DNA of 42,932 nucleotides, taken from NCBI GenBank assembly GCA_020354645.1, contig CP070652.1, forward strand, positions 4,413,032 to 4,455,963. Reading direction: 5' to 3'. The notes under the pieces were generated by a model. The model ran no database searches. It worked only from the letters and a program-made list of their open reading frames with translations, and had not been told where the DNA came from. Source of the stretch: Deltaproteobacteria bacterium (GTDB lineage: Bacteria > Desulfobacterota > Desulfobacteria > Desulfobacterales > G020354645). Shown piece by piece: positions 15,755 through 24,433 of this stretch (within the stretch, counting starts at the first letter, position 1; every line of letters starts with the position of its first letter). The position numbers and the translations under genes were made by a program.

Positions 15755-16513
15755 ATGTTCGCCCACGCCGTCACAAGGAAACCGGGAAAAAATTTTGCCC
15801 GGGGAATTACTACCGCGACGACTGAAACCCCCAGCTATGATTTAATCATAAGACAGCATGAGACCTATACAGAAACTTTGCGATCCATCGGACTCGAAGT
15901 TATTGTTCTCGATCCGCTGCCGGCTCATCCGGATGGGTATTTTGTAGAAGACACCGCAGTAGTAACTCCGGATGTGGCTGTTATTACAATACCCGGTGCG
16001 AAATCCAGGCGAGGCGAAGCTGATATGATTGCCCCGCTTCTGGCCGAATTTCGCAAAATCGCGCGCATTCAACCCCCCGGTACTTTAGATGGCGGCGATG
16101 TGCTCATGGTGGACAGCCATTTTATTGTCGGGATCTCCGAACGCACGAATGCGGAAGGGGCGCAGCAACTCGGTGAAATTCTAGAACGGTTCGGAAATAC
16201 CTGGACAAAGGTTCCAGTTACGTTCGGTCTTCATTTTAAGTCCAGCGTCAATCGCATTGGTGAAAACACTTTGCTGGTCAGCAGGGAATATGCCGATTTC
16301 GAAGAACTCAAGCAATATGAGAAAATCATTGTGGATGAGAATGAGAAATCCGCCTGCAACACGCTGTGGGTAAATAATCATCTCATTACCCCCAAAGGGT
16401 TTCCGTCAACCAGAAAAAAGCTTGAAACCACAGGGCTCGATATTGTTGAGCTGGATGTGAGCGAAGTCCGCAAAATGGACGGTGGCTTGACGTGTATGTC
16501 GCTCAGGTTTTAG
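15755..16513 (+). CDS. dimethylarginine dimethylaminohydrolase (DDAH)-like amidinotransferase-fold hydrolase
   Basis: A 252-residue protein of the guanidine-modifying (pentein) superfamily. DDAH hydrolyses methylated arginines to citrulline and methylamines. Key features: FVEDTAVV with D66, GTLDGGDVL, H160 in GLHFKSSVN and the nucleophile C247 in GGLTCMSLRF at the C-terminus, in the spacing and order of bacterial DDAH. The length matches Pseudomonas DDAH (254). It follows the Leu-dehydrogenase-like gene and probably belongs to amino-acid catabolism. Arginine deiminase is about 400 residues, so that alternative is unlikely; a related agmatine or ornithine-forming activity cannot be excluded. 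Confidence 0.85.
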   Translation: MFAHAVTRKPGKNFARGITTATTETPSYDLIIRQHETYTETLRSIGLEVIVLDPLPAHPDGYFVEDTAVVTPDVAVITIPGAKSRRGEADMIAPLLAEFRKIARIQPPGTLDGGDVLMVDSHFIVGISERTNAEGAQQLGEILERFGNTWTKVPVTFGLHFKSSVNRIGENTLLVSREYADFEELKQYEKIIVDENEKSACNTLWVNNHLITPKGFPSTRKKLETTGLDIVELDVSEVRKMDGGLTCMSLRF

Positions 16514-16679
16514 AAGCTATCATAAACATGTATTTAACTTGTAATGGTTGTGGAAATCTGCCTCTAAGGTGGGGCTTCAGATCTCATTTTAATGATTATC
16601 AGGAGATATAATTACCCCATCCGCTTGAAGCAATTAAGACACCAAAGATCCGGGATCCAATCGTACCATCAGCAGCCCG

Positions 16680-17105
16680 ATGAATTCTAGAAGTCCTTAC
16701 TTAATGTTTACGGCCTGGTTGTCCTACGTTATCAGCCTATTCATCCCTTCGGTTACATTTCCGTATGAACCTGTAAGCGGATGGGCCGCTGCTCTTTTTT
16801 CAATCCATGCGATAATTCAATTCTATAAAAGTTTATTCTTGGCATATATGTCTTTATTTGGCCTGTGCAACATTCTCATGCTAATATCCCCGCTGTTTGT
16901 GCTGTTTCTTTTTAAGAAAGGAAAGTTCTTCTGGTATCGCGTAGCAATGTCAGCTGCGACAGTGCCTGCAGTTTCATACTTTTTTTATGAAGGATTAAGA
17001 TATCGCTTTTTTGAACTTAACTCAGGATATTATTTTTGGGCGTCTTCTTTTGTTTTTGCCGGTTTATCCCTATTGACCGAAATGCGTTCATATCATCGCC
17101 ATTAG
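16680..17105 (+). CDS. hypothetical membrane protein, 141 residues
   Basis: Four predicted hydrophobic segments: about residues 10-28 (TAWLSYVISLFIP), 55-80 (LFGLCNILMLISPLFVLFLF), 85-105 (VAMSAATVPAVSYFFYEGL) and 118-135 (YYFWASSFVFAGLSLLTEM). There is no known domain or motif that I recognise. The ATG at 16680 starts MNSRSPYLMF with a weak upstream site. It stands alone, ahead of the sirtuin gene. Confidence 0.6.
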   Translation: MNSRSPYLMFTAWLSYVISLFIPSVTFPYEPVSGWAAALFSIHAIIQFYKSLFLAYMSLFGLCNILMLISPLFVLFLFKKGKFFWYRVAMSAATVPAVSYFFYEGLRYRFFELNSGYYFWASSFVFAGLSLLTEMRSYHRH

Positions 17106-17149
17106 ATTTTCTGAAAATCACTGTATTCGAAATAGATATTATCCTTAAC

Positions 17150-17173
17150 GGGGATCCCCGCCCTTCAGGCGGG
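17150..17173. repeat. GC-rich hairpin upstream of the sirtuin gene
   Basis: CCCGCC (17157-17162), loop CTTCA, GGCGGG (17168-17173), overlapping a GGGGATCCCC palindrome (17150-17159). It could terminate transcription of the membrane protein gene, but no T tract follows. Confidence 0.4.
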
Positions 17174-17232
17174 ACAAAGCAGTATTCGGAACTTAGATGA
17201 CGGTGTGAAACTAGTTCTGAAGGGAAATGAAT

Positions 17233-17967
17233 ATGGAGACCTTGTATGAAGAAGTGGCAGCTTTAATGGTGAAGTTTAAAAAGGTAGTTGTATTGTCCGG
17301 AGCAGGCATATCAGCAGAAAGTGGCATCCCTACTTTCAGGTCAAAAGGGGGGTTGTGGGAAAAGTATGATCCGGCGATTTACGCTTCCTTTGAAGTATTC
17401 AGAACAGATCCTTCAAAATATTGGAAGATCCGAGGTGAGTTTATCAAAAACTATGACAAGTATCAGCCCAACCAAGCACATTCGGCTCTGGTGGACCTTG
17501 AGGGCATGGGAATCGTCCGATACGTAATAACCCAAAATATCGATGGACTGCATAAAAAAGCAGGAAGTAAAAACGTGGTTGAAATTCATGGCAGCCTCAG
17601 AGAAATTTATTGCCTGCAGTGCAGCAAAGAGTATCTTGCCCCTGAGGTACCCGACGGAATGCCACCTCGCTGCAATTGCGGTGGAGTCCTTAAACCCAAT
17701 ACGGTGTTGTTTGGTGAACAATTGCCCCAGGAAGCTTTGGCAACGGCTTTACATGAATCCGCAACCTGTAAGATTATGCTTCTCATCGGGACCTCTGCTG
17801 TCGTATACCCCGCGGCCGCTTTACCCTCTCACGCAAAGCAAAACGGTGCAAGAATCATCGAGGTAAATATTGAGAAAGCTTTTCCTGAAGCCGATTATTT
17901 CATCGAGGAAAAGGCAGGTGCGGCCCTTCCGAGGATTGTTGCTGAAATAAAATTGATCTGCAAGTAA
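17233..17967 (+). CDS. cobB: SIR2-family NAD-dependent protein deacylase
   Basis: A 244-residue sirtuin that would remove acetyl or other acyl groups from protein lysines using NAD. The NAD motif GAGISAESGIPTFRS, the core TQNIDGLH, the catalytic His in EIHGSLREIYC and the zinc ligands C-x2-C (YCLQCSKEY) and C-x-C (RCNCGG) are all present. GTSAVVYPAA completes the fold. ATG 17233 gives better spacing to AAGGG than ATG 17227, which is also in frame. Sirtuins often control acyl-CoA synthetases and oxidoreductases; no obvious partner is adjacent. Confidence 0.92.
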   Translation: METLYEEVAALMVKFKKVVVLSGAGISAESGIPTFRSKGGLWEKYDPAIYASFEVFRTDPSKYWKIRGEFIKNYDKYQPNQAHSALVDLEGMGIVRYVITQNIDGLHKKAGSKNVVEIHGSLREIYCLQCSKEYLAPEVPDGMPPRCNCGGVLKPNTVLFGEQLPQEALATALHESATCKIMLLIGTSAVVYPAAALPSHAKQNGARIIEVNIEKAFPEADYFIEEKAGAALPRIVAEIKLICK

Positions 17968-17974
17968 CTTGTTG

Positions 17975-17997
17975 AACCATATCCTTTTTGGTTTTTA
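17975..17997 (+). terminator. weak terminator after the sirtuin gene
   Basis: AACCA (17975-17979) and TGGTT (17989-17993) form a short stem, followed by TTTA. The stem is only five base pairs. Confidence 0.3.
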
Positions 17998-18068
17998 TGA
18001 TAAATATGTGTTTATGAAGATTCAAAAATGCCTTAGTTTTTTATATCTAATTTCCAACGGAGGCATCA

Positions 18069-18413
18069 ATGGTATCAAATAAAGTTATTAAAAATAAGGA
18101 AATTGCCGTTCTTGATAGAGAGAGAAAAGGGATTCTTATCCACAAAGACCAGTTAAAAGCAGGTCCCTTTAAGATAGGCGATCGATTTTCAATCAAGATA
18201 GGAAAAGTAGAACTTTTTACCCTCACCATTGTTAAGGATGATAATGGTGAGATTCTATTCGATAAAGATGGAATATTAATCAGACGCACCCGGCGTATTG
18301 ATATGTTGCTCGGGGGTATATTTGATGAATATATCCTTGAAATCGAACCTGAAAAACCCAACACAATAGTGGTAAAACCGCTTCAGGTGGTAATGGAAAA
18401 CGAAATACTCTGA
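18069..18413 (+). CDS. hypothetical protein, 114 residues
   Basis: A small, charged, beta-rich soluble protein with no signal peptide, cysteine or membrane segment. Alternating hydrophobic strands are evident (EIAVLDRERKGILIH, GDRFSIKIGKVELFTLTI, EILFDKDGILIRRTRRIDML). ACGGAGG before the ATG is a good ribosome binding site. A loose beta-barrel or swapped-hairpin fold is possible, but I do not recognise the family. It sits alone, followed by a probable terminator. Confidence 0.7.
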   Translation: MVSNKVIKNKEIAVLDRERKGILIHKDQLKAGPFKIGDRFSIKIGKVELFTLTIVKDDNGEILFDKDGILIRRTRRIDMLLGGIFDEYILEIEPEKPNTIVVKPLQVVMENEIL

Positions 18414-18441
18414 TTCAAGCCAAATCTGCTTGGAATTTTTT
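18414..18441 (+). terminator. probable Rho-independent terminator
   Basis: TTCAAGC (18414-18420) pairs with GCTTGGAA (18428-18435) with one bulged G, loop of 7, followed by six T (18436-18441). It begins immediately after the stop codon of the preceding gene. Confidence 0.45.
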
Positions 18442-18519
18442 ATCCATACCCAAGCTATACTACCGGATCACTATTCTGTTTTTTAAAACAGCTTTTGAGA
18501 GATTAAAAGAGTATAAATA

Positions 18520-19098
18520 TTGGACCCATTGGAAGTTTTTAATCTAAAATTTCATCCCCTAAATAGAGGGAGATGGCCAGATTTTGTGACCCTATTCGGT
18601 GAACGCGGCGCTTGCGGCGGCTGCTGGTGTATGTTGTGGCGCCTAAAGCGCTCGGATTTCGAAAGCCAAAAAGGGGAGGGCAACCGGGATTTGATGAAAG
18701 CGATGGTGGCGTCCGGGGAAATACCTGGCATACTGGCCTATGACGGCCGGCAGCCAATCGGTTGGTGTTCGGTAGCAACGCGAGAAAAATTTCCGGCACT
18801 GGAACGTTCCCGCGTTCTCAAAAAAATTGATGAAACACCGGCGTGGTCAATATCCTGTTTTTTCATCGATAAGCGTTACCGGGGGAATGGTTTGAGCATC
18901 GAACTAATTAAAGCTGCCGTTGATTATGTCAAAGGTCAGGGGGGAAAGGTGTTGGAAGCCTACCCGGTTGAACCGAAGAAGAAAAAAATGCCGCCTATAT
19001 TTGCCTGGACGGGTTTGGCCTCTGCCTTTTTAAAAGCAGGCTTTTTAGAGTGTGCGCGACGGTCTGAAACCAGACCGATTATGAGGTATTTTATTTAA
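18520..19098 (+). CDS. GNAT-family N-acetyltransferase
   Basis: A 192-residue acyltransferase. The acetyl-CoA motif A is SISCFFIDKRYRGNGLSIEL (about residues 108-127), with the preceding strand GWCSVATREKF and the C-terminal FLKAGFLEC typical of the fold. An N-terminal GACGGCWCMLWR segment, rich in cysteine, is common in one uncharacterised GNAT subgroup. TTG start, with only a weak upstream GAG. The LysE exporter starts 16 bases after its stop, so the two are probably cotranscribed. The acceptor substrate is unknown. Confidence 0.85.
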   Translation: MDPLEVFNLKFHPLNRGRWPDFVTLFGERGACGGCWCMLWRLKRSDFESQKGEGNRDLMKAMVASGEIPGILAYDGRQPIGWCSVATREKFPALERSRVLKKIDETPAWSISCFFIDKRYRGNGLSIELIKAAVDYVKGQGGKVLEAYPVEPKKKKMPPIFAWTGLASAFLKAGFLECARRSETRPIMRYFI

Positions 19099-19114
19099 TG
19101 GCGTTGAAAGCATT

Positions 19115-19747
19115 ATGATATCTCATCTATCTTTCTTAGCTACCGCCTTTGTTCTTGGTCTGAGTGGCGGGTTATCCCCCGGTCCGTTACTAATACTGGT
19201 GATCTCTGAATCTCTGCGGCACGGTGTTAAGGAGGGAATCAAGGTTTCCGTGGCACCGCTTTTCACTGATTTTCCAATCATTTTGGCCACAATTTATGTT
19301 CTTTCCCGCCTTTCTGATATTCAGCCGGTTATCGGTGCAATTTCCTTGCTCGGGGCAGCATTTCTGGTTTTCCTCGGTTATGGAAGCCTGTCGTTCAAAG
19401 GGGTGGATATCGATTTGGCTCAGATTAAACCGCAATCCATAAAAAAAGGTATTGCTGCGAATTTTTTAAATCCGAGTCCTTATCTTTTCTGGTTTTCGAT
19501 TGGGGCTCCCATCGTGTTAAAAGCATACAATATCAATGTTTTATCAGCAATTCTCTTTGTATTGTTTTTTTATGCCCCCCTGGTCGGTTCAAAAATCTTA
19601 ATAGCGGCTGTGATCGGAAAGTCACGCCGGTTTTTAAAAAGCAGCCACTATGTATACACCATCAGATTTCTGGGAATCATCCTCCTAATGTTTGCCTGGT
19701 TATTCGTTAAGGATGGATTGAGGTCTTTGGGCATATACTTTGTTTGA
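19115..19747 (+). CDS. LysE-family amino acid exporter
   Basis: A 210-residue inner-membrane protein with about six hydrophobic segments. The family motif LSGGLSPGPLLILVISESLR (G-x-SPGP) occurs at residues 16-35, and NFLNPSPYLFW in the middle matches the conserved NPKA/NP region of LysE/RhtB proteins. Length fits the family (about 200-215). It would export small amino acids or related compounds, driven by proton exchange. The upstream GNAT gene could modify a shared substrate, but this is inference. Confidence 0.88.
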   Translation: MISHLSFLATAFVLGLSGGLSPGPLLILVISESLRHGVKEGIKVSVAPLFTDFPIILATIYVLSRLSDIQPVIGAISLLGAAFLVFLGYGSLSFKGVDIDLAQIKPQSIKKGIAANFLNPSPYLFWFSIGAPIVLKAYNINVLSAILFVLFFYAPLVGSKILIAAVIGKSRRFLKSSHYVYTIRFLGIILLMFAWLFVKDGLRSLGIYFV

Positions 19748-19846
19748 CCAATTTATTACAAAATGTTAAAGCATACGCACATATTTTTCTGACTTTAATA
19801 AATCTAACAATTCTAAGGAGCGACAGGATTCAGGAAAGGGGATAAC

Positions 19847-20449
19847 ATGATTAAATTCAATAGATTAGCTGTAGCAGTATTTCTGATTGCAATAATGACA
19901 CCGGGAGCGATTCAGGCAGCGGATGCCAGCGTTGAGCTTAATGTAAATGATTCAGACTTCGAAGCGCGGCTCGATGTTCTAGCCAAGCCGTTTGAAACCC
20001 CGTTATCTGTCGGTGGCGGATTTCTGTACAGTGATGACGATGATTTTTGGTTGACCAATCTTAATGTTTCCATCAAAGATGAAGTGTTTACCCCCGGTCT
20101 AAACTTGGGGTTGGGGTTTAAGGGTGTATTTGGTGAATCTGACATTTTAGACGAAGATTTGACAACTTCGGCATTGGCCTTTCAGTTTCTTTTCGAATAC
20201 GATTTTCGTGAAACCAATGCCAATTTACCCGTAAGTATAACGGCAAATCTGGGTTGGGCTCCGGATATAATCAGTTTCAGTGACACCGAAGAATATTTCG
20301 AATTTTATACCGCCGTTTATCTGCATATCAATTATTGGGCATCAATTTTTATCGGTTACAGGAATATAGATATTGAATACGAGAAAAGGTCAAGAGACTT
20401 TGAAGGCGAGTATGATGCTTTTTACTTTGGTGCCAGACTGACCTTTTAA
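19847..20449 (+). CDS. YfaZ-like outer-membrane beta-barrel protein
   Basis: A 200-residue exported protein. Residues 1-24 are a Sec signal peptide ending in IQAADA. The mature part shows alternating strands rich in aromatic residues, with VGGGFLYSDDDDFWLTN near the start and a C-terminal FYFGARLTF that ends in Phe, the usual outer-membrane barrel signal. The pattern matches the YfaZ family of putative small porins. AGGGGATAAC precedes the ATG. It has no cotranscribed neighbour and its solute is unknown. Confidence 0.8.
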   Translation: MIKFNRLAVAVFLIAIMTPGAIQAADASVELNVNDSDFEARLDVLAKPFETPLSVGGGFLYSDDDDFWLTNLNVSIKDEVFTPGLNLGLGFKGVFGESDILDEDLTTSALAFQFLFEYDFRETNANLPVSITANLGWAPDIISFSDTEEYFEFYTAVYLHINYWASIFIGYRNIDIEYEKRSRDFEGEYDAFYFGARLTF

Positions 20450-20452
20450 TGA

Positions 20453-20510
20453 CCGGCCGGCCTCCCCACAACCTCCGTACTTGAAGGCGGGGTCAAGGGA
20501 GGCACACCGG
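20453..20510. repeat. GC-rich imperfect hairpin downstream of the YfaZ-like gene
   Basis: CCTCCC (20461-20466) with GGGAGG (20497-20502), outer CCGG pairs and an inner CCCC/GGGG. It starts right after the stop codon, so it may function in termination, though no T tract is clear. Confidence 0.4.
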
Positions 20511-20610
20511 AATAGATATTTTCCTTGAAAACGACGCTGATAATATACGTTTTTTCACGACAACGGGCGCACCATTCATAAACCACCCACCTTTCTGAAG
20601 TGATCTTCAA

Positions 20611-22038
20611 GTGACAGGACAAATTACCATACCCATCTGGATGTTCATTTTGTTGCTTCTAATAGGCCTGGGGGCGATTCTGGATCGGATTTTAATCCCA
20701 AGTACTCGCTGGTTTTTGAGACGGCGAATCAATCGGGTAATAGATGAAATCAGCACCCGCCTGGACATTGAAATAAAACCTTTCCAGTTAACAAAGCGAC
20801 AGGTGCTGATCGATCGACTGGTCTACGATGCCAAAGTTATCGAGGCGATGCAAAAGCAGTCGCAGGACCATAATATCCCGCGCGAGGTATTGCAGGCAAA
20901 GGTTTTGGGTTACGCTAAAGAAATTGTACCGTCTTTTAATGCATATCTATACTTCCGGATCGGCTACTGGTTGGCTAAAAAAGTAGCACGCTTGCTTTAT
21001 CGGGTGCGTGTTGGCCTCTTCAATAATGAACAATTTGAAACAGTTGATCTCAACTCAACCGTTGTTTTTGTTATGAACCACCGCAGCAATATGGACTATA
21101 TCCTGGTCGCATTTTTGGCCGCGGAACGGACGGCACTTTCCTATGCTGTGGGAGAATGGGCCAGAATATGGCCTTTACATACTTTGATAAGGGCCCTGGG
21201 CGCCTTTTTCGTGCGCCGAAAGTCAGGTAACCCGCTGTATCGAAAGGTCCTGGAACGTTATGTTCACATGGCAACCAAAGAGGGTGTCTGTCAGGCAGTT
21301 TTTCTTGAAGGCGGGTTAAGCCGGGACGGCCGTTTACGGCAACCTAAAATGGGGCTAATCGATTATATGCTCCGCAATTACGAGCCTGAAGCCGATCGGG
21401 ATATTATCTTTATTCCGACCGGAATAAATTACGACCGCACCCTGGAAGATCGAAGTTTGCTGCGTCAGTTAGATCCCAATGCTGAGAAACGAAGTCGATG
21501 GTTCGTAATCAAAACCACTGTCCGATTTATATGGCGCAGCCTGGTTTTCCGAATGCTGAGCCGCTGGCAGCATTTTGGTTACGCCTGTGTAAACTTTGGT
21601 TCCTACGTTTCCATGCGCGAGTATTGTAAAACTCATGGCATTAATTTTAGCCGTCTGAATCGCAAATCGCGTTTTATAGAAGTTGAAAAACTCTGCCGAC
21701 AATTGATGGATTCAATTGAAAAGGTTATTCCGGTGCTTCCGATCTCGCTTGTGGCAACCGTTTTCGTAAAACACTCTGAAGAGAAATTGACTGCCTTTGA
21801 TGTTGAAGGGCATGTAAACCGCCTCATTGAAGGATTTGAGTCCGGCGGAGCACCCGTATATGTTTCTAATCGCAGCCGTGTCCAGAATGTTGTAACGGCA
21901 TTAAATATGCTCAAAATCAGAGGCTTGGTTATCGAAAAAGATGGATTGTTTTGCACCGATCCCCAAATGCTCGATGTTTTAAACTATTATGCCAACTCGA
22001 TCATTCATTGGCATGAAATCCCGAAGGTCATCGAATAA
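20611..22038 (+). CDS. PlsB-like glycerol-3-phosphate/lysophospholipid acyltransferase
   Basis: A 475-residue protein. One N-terminal membrane segment (IPIWMFILLLLIGLGAIL) precedes the acyltransferase core with block I N-H157-RSNMD162, block II near FFVRRKSGNPLY, and block III FLEGGLSRDGRL, the glycerol-phosphate-binding pattern of PlsB. GINYDRTLED matches block IV. E. coli PlsB is 807 residues; this is a shorter form lacking most of its N-terminal region, though a C-terminal extension (about residues 330-475) is retained. GTG start. It would esterify an acyl group to glycerol-3-phosphate or a related lipid in the inner membrane. Confidence 0.85.
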   Translation: MTGQITIPIWMFILLLLIGLGAILDRILIPSTRWFLRRRINRVIDEISTRLDIEIKPFQLTKRQVLIDRLVYDAKVIEAMQKQSQDHNIPREVLQAKVLGYAKEIVPSFNAYLYFRIGYWLAKKVARLLYRVRVGLFNNEQFETVDLNSTVVFVMNHRSNMDYILVAFLAAERTALSYAVGEWARIWPLHTLIRALGAFFVRRKSGNPLYRKVLERYVHMATKEGVCQAVFLEGGLSRDGRLRQPKMGLIDYMLRNYEPEADRDIIFIPTGINYDRTLEDRSLLRQLDPNAEKRSRWFVIKTTVRFIWRSLVFRMLSRWQHFGYACVNFGSYVSMREYCKTHGINFSRLNRKSRFIEVEKLCRQLMDSIEKVIPVLPISLVATVFVKHSEEKLTAFDVEGHVNRLIEGFESGGAPVYVSNRSRVQNVVTALNMLKIRGLVIEKDGLFCTDPQMLDVLNYYANSIIHWHEIPKVIE

Positions 22039-22364
22039 AACCCGCCGCAATCCTTCCTAAATAAGACGGTGTGTCAGAGTGATTGTATCCGAGTTCGCTT
22101 GACAATCTGCTGACGGACGCCACCAAGATAGTTTTCGTCACGAAGGCTGGATCGACTGTTCAGCTAGCGCAATCGAGGTTATGATTGCAAAGGTGTTAAA
22201 AATCCATAACTGCCAATTCCGAAAATAGCGGAAATCCATTAAGAAAAACTTAAAAATGTGGTATCATTGATTAACAGCAAGTACCGGCGCTATAGTTTAT
22301 ATTCTGAATGCTAAGAGATAAACCGGGCCCTTTGCTGTATTTCATGTTGAAGGTTATATTTATT
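22039..22364. other. gap upstream of the retropepsin-like gene
   Basis: No gene or clear regulatory site found; only frames of a few codons. The AT-rich end (from about 22230) probably holds a promoter. Confidence 0.35.
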
Positions 22365-23063
22365 ATGAATAAAAAGGCAATCGTAACTTTATTCATAATG
22401 TCAATGTTAATTTGTTTTTCATTGGTGAATACGTCGCGTTCCGAGTTCTACAGGTATGTCACCGAAGATGGAAAGATATTCTATGTTGACGATTTGACCA
22501 AGATTCCTGAGGAGTATCGCGATGATTTAAAAGTTTACAAAGAAAAGTATGATCATCTGCCCGAAAATGAGCGGCTAATGATGATTGAAAAGGAACGCGT
22601 GCTGAATGAAAACCGCCTACTTGATGAAAAAAAGCGAAGAGAACAAATTGAAAGAGAACAATATCTAAGAAGTCTGCAAACCAAGGTTACAATAGTCGGC
22701 AATCAAATCCTTGTGCCCGTTACCCTCGGTCAAGGGTTAAGACAAGTGAGAACATTGCTGCTGTTGGATACCGGTGCCTCCCATATTGTATTATATAAAA
22801 ATTTTGCCAACTATTTGGCTATCGAGCCATACCAAAAAAGCCGGGCCCTGGTGGCGGGCGGTAAAATGATCAATTCTGAAAGAGCAAAACTGGAGTCTTT
22901 TCGGGTTGGACCGATTAAGATGGAAAATATCGATGTAACGATTATTTCTCATGAAGGTCCGCCTGTTCAATTCAGCGGTTTGTTAGGGATGAATTTTCTT
23001 CGCAACATTGAATACAGTATAGATTTTAAAAATAAATTAATAAAGTGGAAGCCCGAGTCCTAG
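22365..23063 (+). CDS. exported retropepsin-like aspartic protease with DUF4124-type N-terminus
   Basis: A 232-residue protein. Residues 1-27 form a signal peptide (AIVTLFIMSMLICFSLV). Next is a short DUF4124-like segment (FYRYVTEDGKIFYVDDLTKI), then a charged coiled-coil linker. The protease part has the catalytic motif LLLDTGAS (D135-T-G) and the later GLLGMNFL, the pattern of single-domain clan AA proteases that act as dimers. The ATG at 22365 is preferred over 22308 because it gives a clean signal peptide. It would act in the periplasm, and its target is unknown. Confidence 0.85.
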   Translation: MNKKAIVTLFIMSMLICFSLVNTSRSEFYRYVTEDGKIFYVDDLTKIPEEYRDDLKVYKEKYDHLPENERLMMIEKERVLNENRLLDEKKRREQIEREQYLRSLQTKVTIVGNQILVPVTLGQGLRQVRTLLLLDTGASHIVLYKNFANYLAIEPYQKSRALVAGGKMINSERAKLESFRVGPIKMENIDVTIISHEGPPVQFSGLLGMNFLRNIEYSIDFKNKLIKWKPES

Positions 23064-23223
23064 TTATTTTGAATGCTTAAAATTCCTTATTTTGGGGATG
23101 CCCGATTTGCGGCCTCGAGTCAACGATCATGCTGTGCCAATAAGGGATGGATTGAATTTCTCCGCCGACGGCCGAACAAATTGCCCCGACCCTCGTATAT
23201 AAAATCAGGCCGCGTGTAAAAAA

Positions 23224-23604
23224 ATGGCGTATCGTCTGCTAGCTGATTTTGTGGTAGTTATACACTTGGCCTTTATCATATTTGTGGTGTTGGGAGGCTT
23301 ACTGGTAATCCGGTGGCCACGCCTCATGTGGATTCATATACCGGCGGCATCCTGGGGCGCACTCATTGAGTTTGCAGGATGGATTTGCCCGCTGACGCCA
23401 TTGGAGAATTGGCTTCGTTTTAGGAGCGGTATGGCTGGTTATGCAGGAGGATTTATCGAACGCTATATTTTACCCGTACTGTATCCCCTGAATTTAACCC
23501 GTGAAATTCAATTTGTCATGGGTGCCGTTGTCATATTGGTGAATTTTATTGCTTACGGAATCCTCTTCATTCGTTGTCGGTCCAAACACAAAAAATTAAA
23601 ATAA
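23224..23604 (+). CDS. DUF2784 family membrane protein
   Basis: A 126-residue inner-membrane protein with about four helices: residues 5-25, 35-55, 75-92 and 100-120. LLADFVVVIHLAFIIFVVLGG and WGALIEFAGWICPLTPLENWLR are hallmarks of DUF2784, a family without known function. The conserved C and P of ICPLTPLE are present. The ATG at 23224 lacks a strong ribosome binding site. It is isolated. Confidence 0.85.
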   Translation: MAYRLLADFVVVIHLAFIIFVVLGGLLVIRWPRLMWIHIPAASWGALIEFAGWICPLTPLENWLRFRSGMAGYAGGFIERYILPVLYPLNLTREIQFVMGAVVILVNFIAYGILFIRCRSKHKKLK

Positions 23605-23920
23605 GCATATAATGTCGGCGGGGTCGGTCTGGCGAAAGATTTTATTAATGGGATTGAACGTGCGCTGGAATTTGTGCCTTTGAAAAGCCTAAAAGCTGAC
23701 CACTCTTAAGGATGGTCGTCCGCTATGTTGAATGTTTTTTGGTTATGAAGGTTACAAAGCGATATTTTGTTTTATATTAAATTAAAACCTTCAACAGTTC
23801 GGGGGCCGGTGTATTTTTTTTCGCACCTTGATGACTACACCGGCGTTCGTAAGCAGTGTACAGAAGACAACAAGGTGAAATATCGGATCTGCGAATGTTC
23901 GTTTGCCAAAGGAGGCTAAA
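23605..23920. other. gap with hairpins upstream of the OB-fold-like gene
   Basis: No supported gene. A 34-codon frame continues in phase directly after the DUF2784 stop (AYNVGGVGLAKDFINGIERA and onward), perhaps a relic. A stem GCCGGTGTA (23805-23813) with TACACCGGC (23836-23844) and a T-rich loop lies 76 bases before the next gene. Confidence 0.4.
23805..23844 (+). promoter_or_regulatory. 9-bp hairpin in the leader of the OB-fold-like gene
   Basis: GCCGGTGTA pairs perfectly with TACACCGGC, loop of 22 containing a run of T. Function unknown; attenuator or protein-binding site are possibilities. Confidence 0.4.
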
Positions 23921-24433
23921 ATGTTTCTACGATTGAATAAGCTTGGTCTAGTTATTCTGGTCGTCGGAGGTTGGTTGCTGAATGTTGGTTATGTTTTTGC
24001 CGTCGATCAAAAGGACATGGGTGGTTGGGAGATCAGCAGCCCCTATAATAAACACTATGATACCAAAGAGTTGGAGCAATTTAGAGCGTGGGTTGTTAAA
24101 ATTACAACAGTGGTTCCGATGCCGGGTATGTCTCCGGGGGTTGCCCTGCATGTTCGCGAAGGAAACACACCGGATTCAGAAATCATTGTTGTGCATGTTT
24201 GCCCCACCTGGTTTATGAGCCCCAACAGCATTGGTCTTAAGCCGGGTGATAGAGTTAAGATCAGAGGGGCATGGACCGCAATCAACGGTGAGGATGTTTT
24301 TATGGCCGCGAAAATAAAAAGGGGAAATCATTTTGTGCTGAAGGTTCGACTCACCAAGGACGGCAAACCGTTTTGGACCATGGATCCGAAAGAACTGGCG
24401 GCAGAAAGCGAAGCTGCTCAACCCAAGAAATAG
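23921..24433 (+). CDS. exported hypothetical protein with OB-fold-like domain
   Basis: A 170-residue secreted protein. Residues 1-27 form a signal peptide (LVILVVGGWLLNVGYVFAV). The mature region shows five beta strands in an OB-like order, including WVVKITTVVPMPGMSPGVAL, EIIVVHVCPTWFM, GDRVKIRGAWTAINGEDVFM and AAKIKRG, a pattern seen in small periplasmic or nucleic-acid-type OB proteins. GGAGG before ATG 23921 is a strong ribosome binding site and favours this start over the TTG at 23903. One cysteine (CPTWF) recurs in the middle. Function unknown. Confidence 0.7.
   Translation: MFLRLNKLGLVILVVGGWLLNVGYVFAVDQKDMGGWEISSPYNKHYDTKELEQFRAWVVKITTVVPMPGMSPGVALHVREGNTPDSEIIVVHVCPTWFMSPNSIGLKPGDRVKIRGAWTAINGEDVFMAAKIKRGNHFVLKVRLTKDGKPFWTMDPKELAAESEAAQPKK

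Noticed and set aside
17129..17150. Short similarity between AATAGATATT-TCCTT here and near 20511
   Set aside because: Only about 15 bases in AT-rich context; both sites are next to different hairpins, so chance is likely.
23605..23706. In-phase 34-codon frame after the DUF2784 stop codon
   Set aside because: No start codon or domain match; could be a relic of a lost gene or chance, and readthrough cannot be shown.
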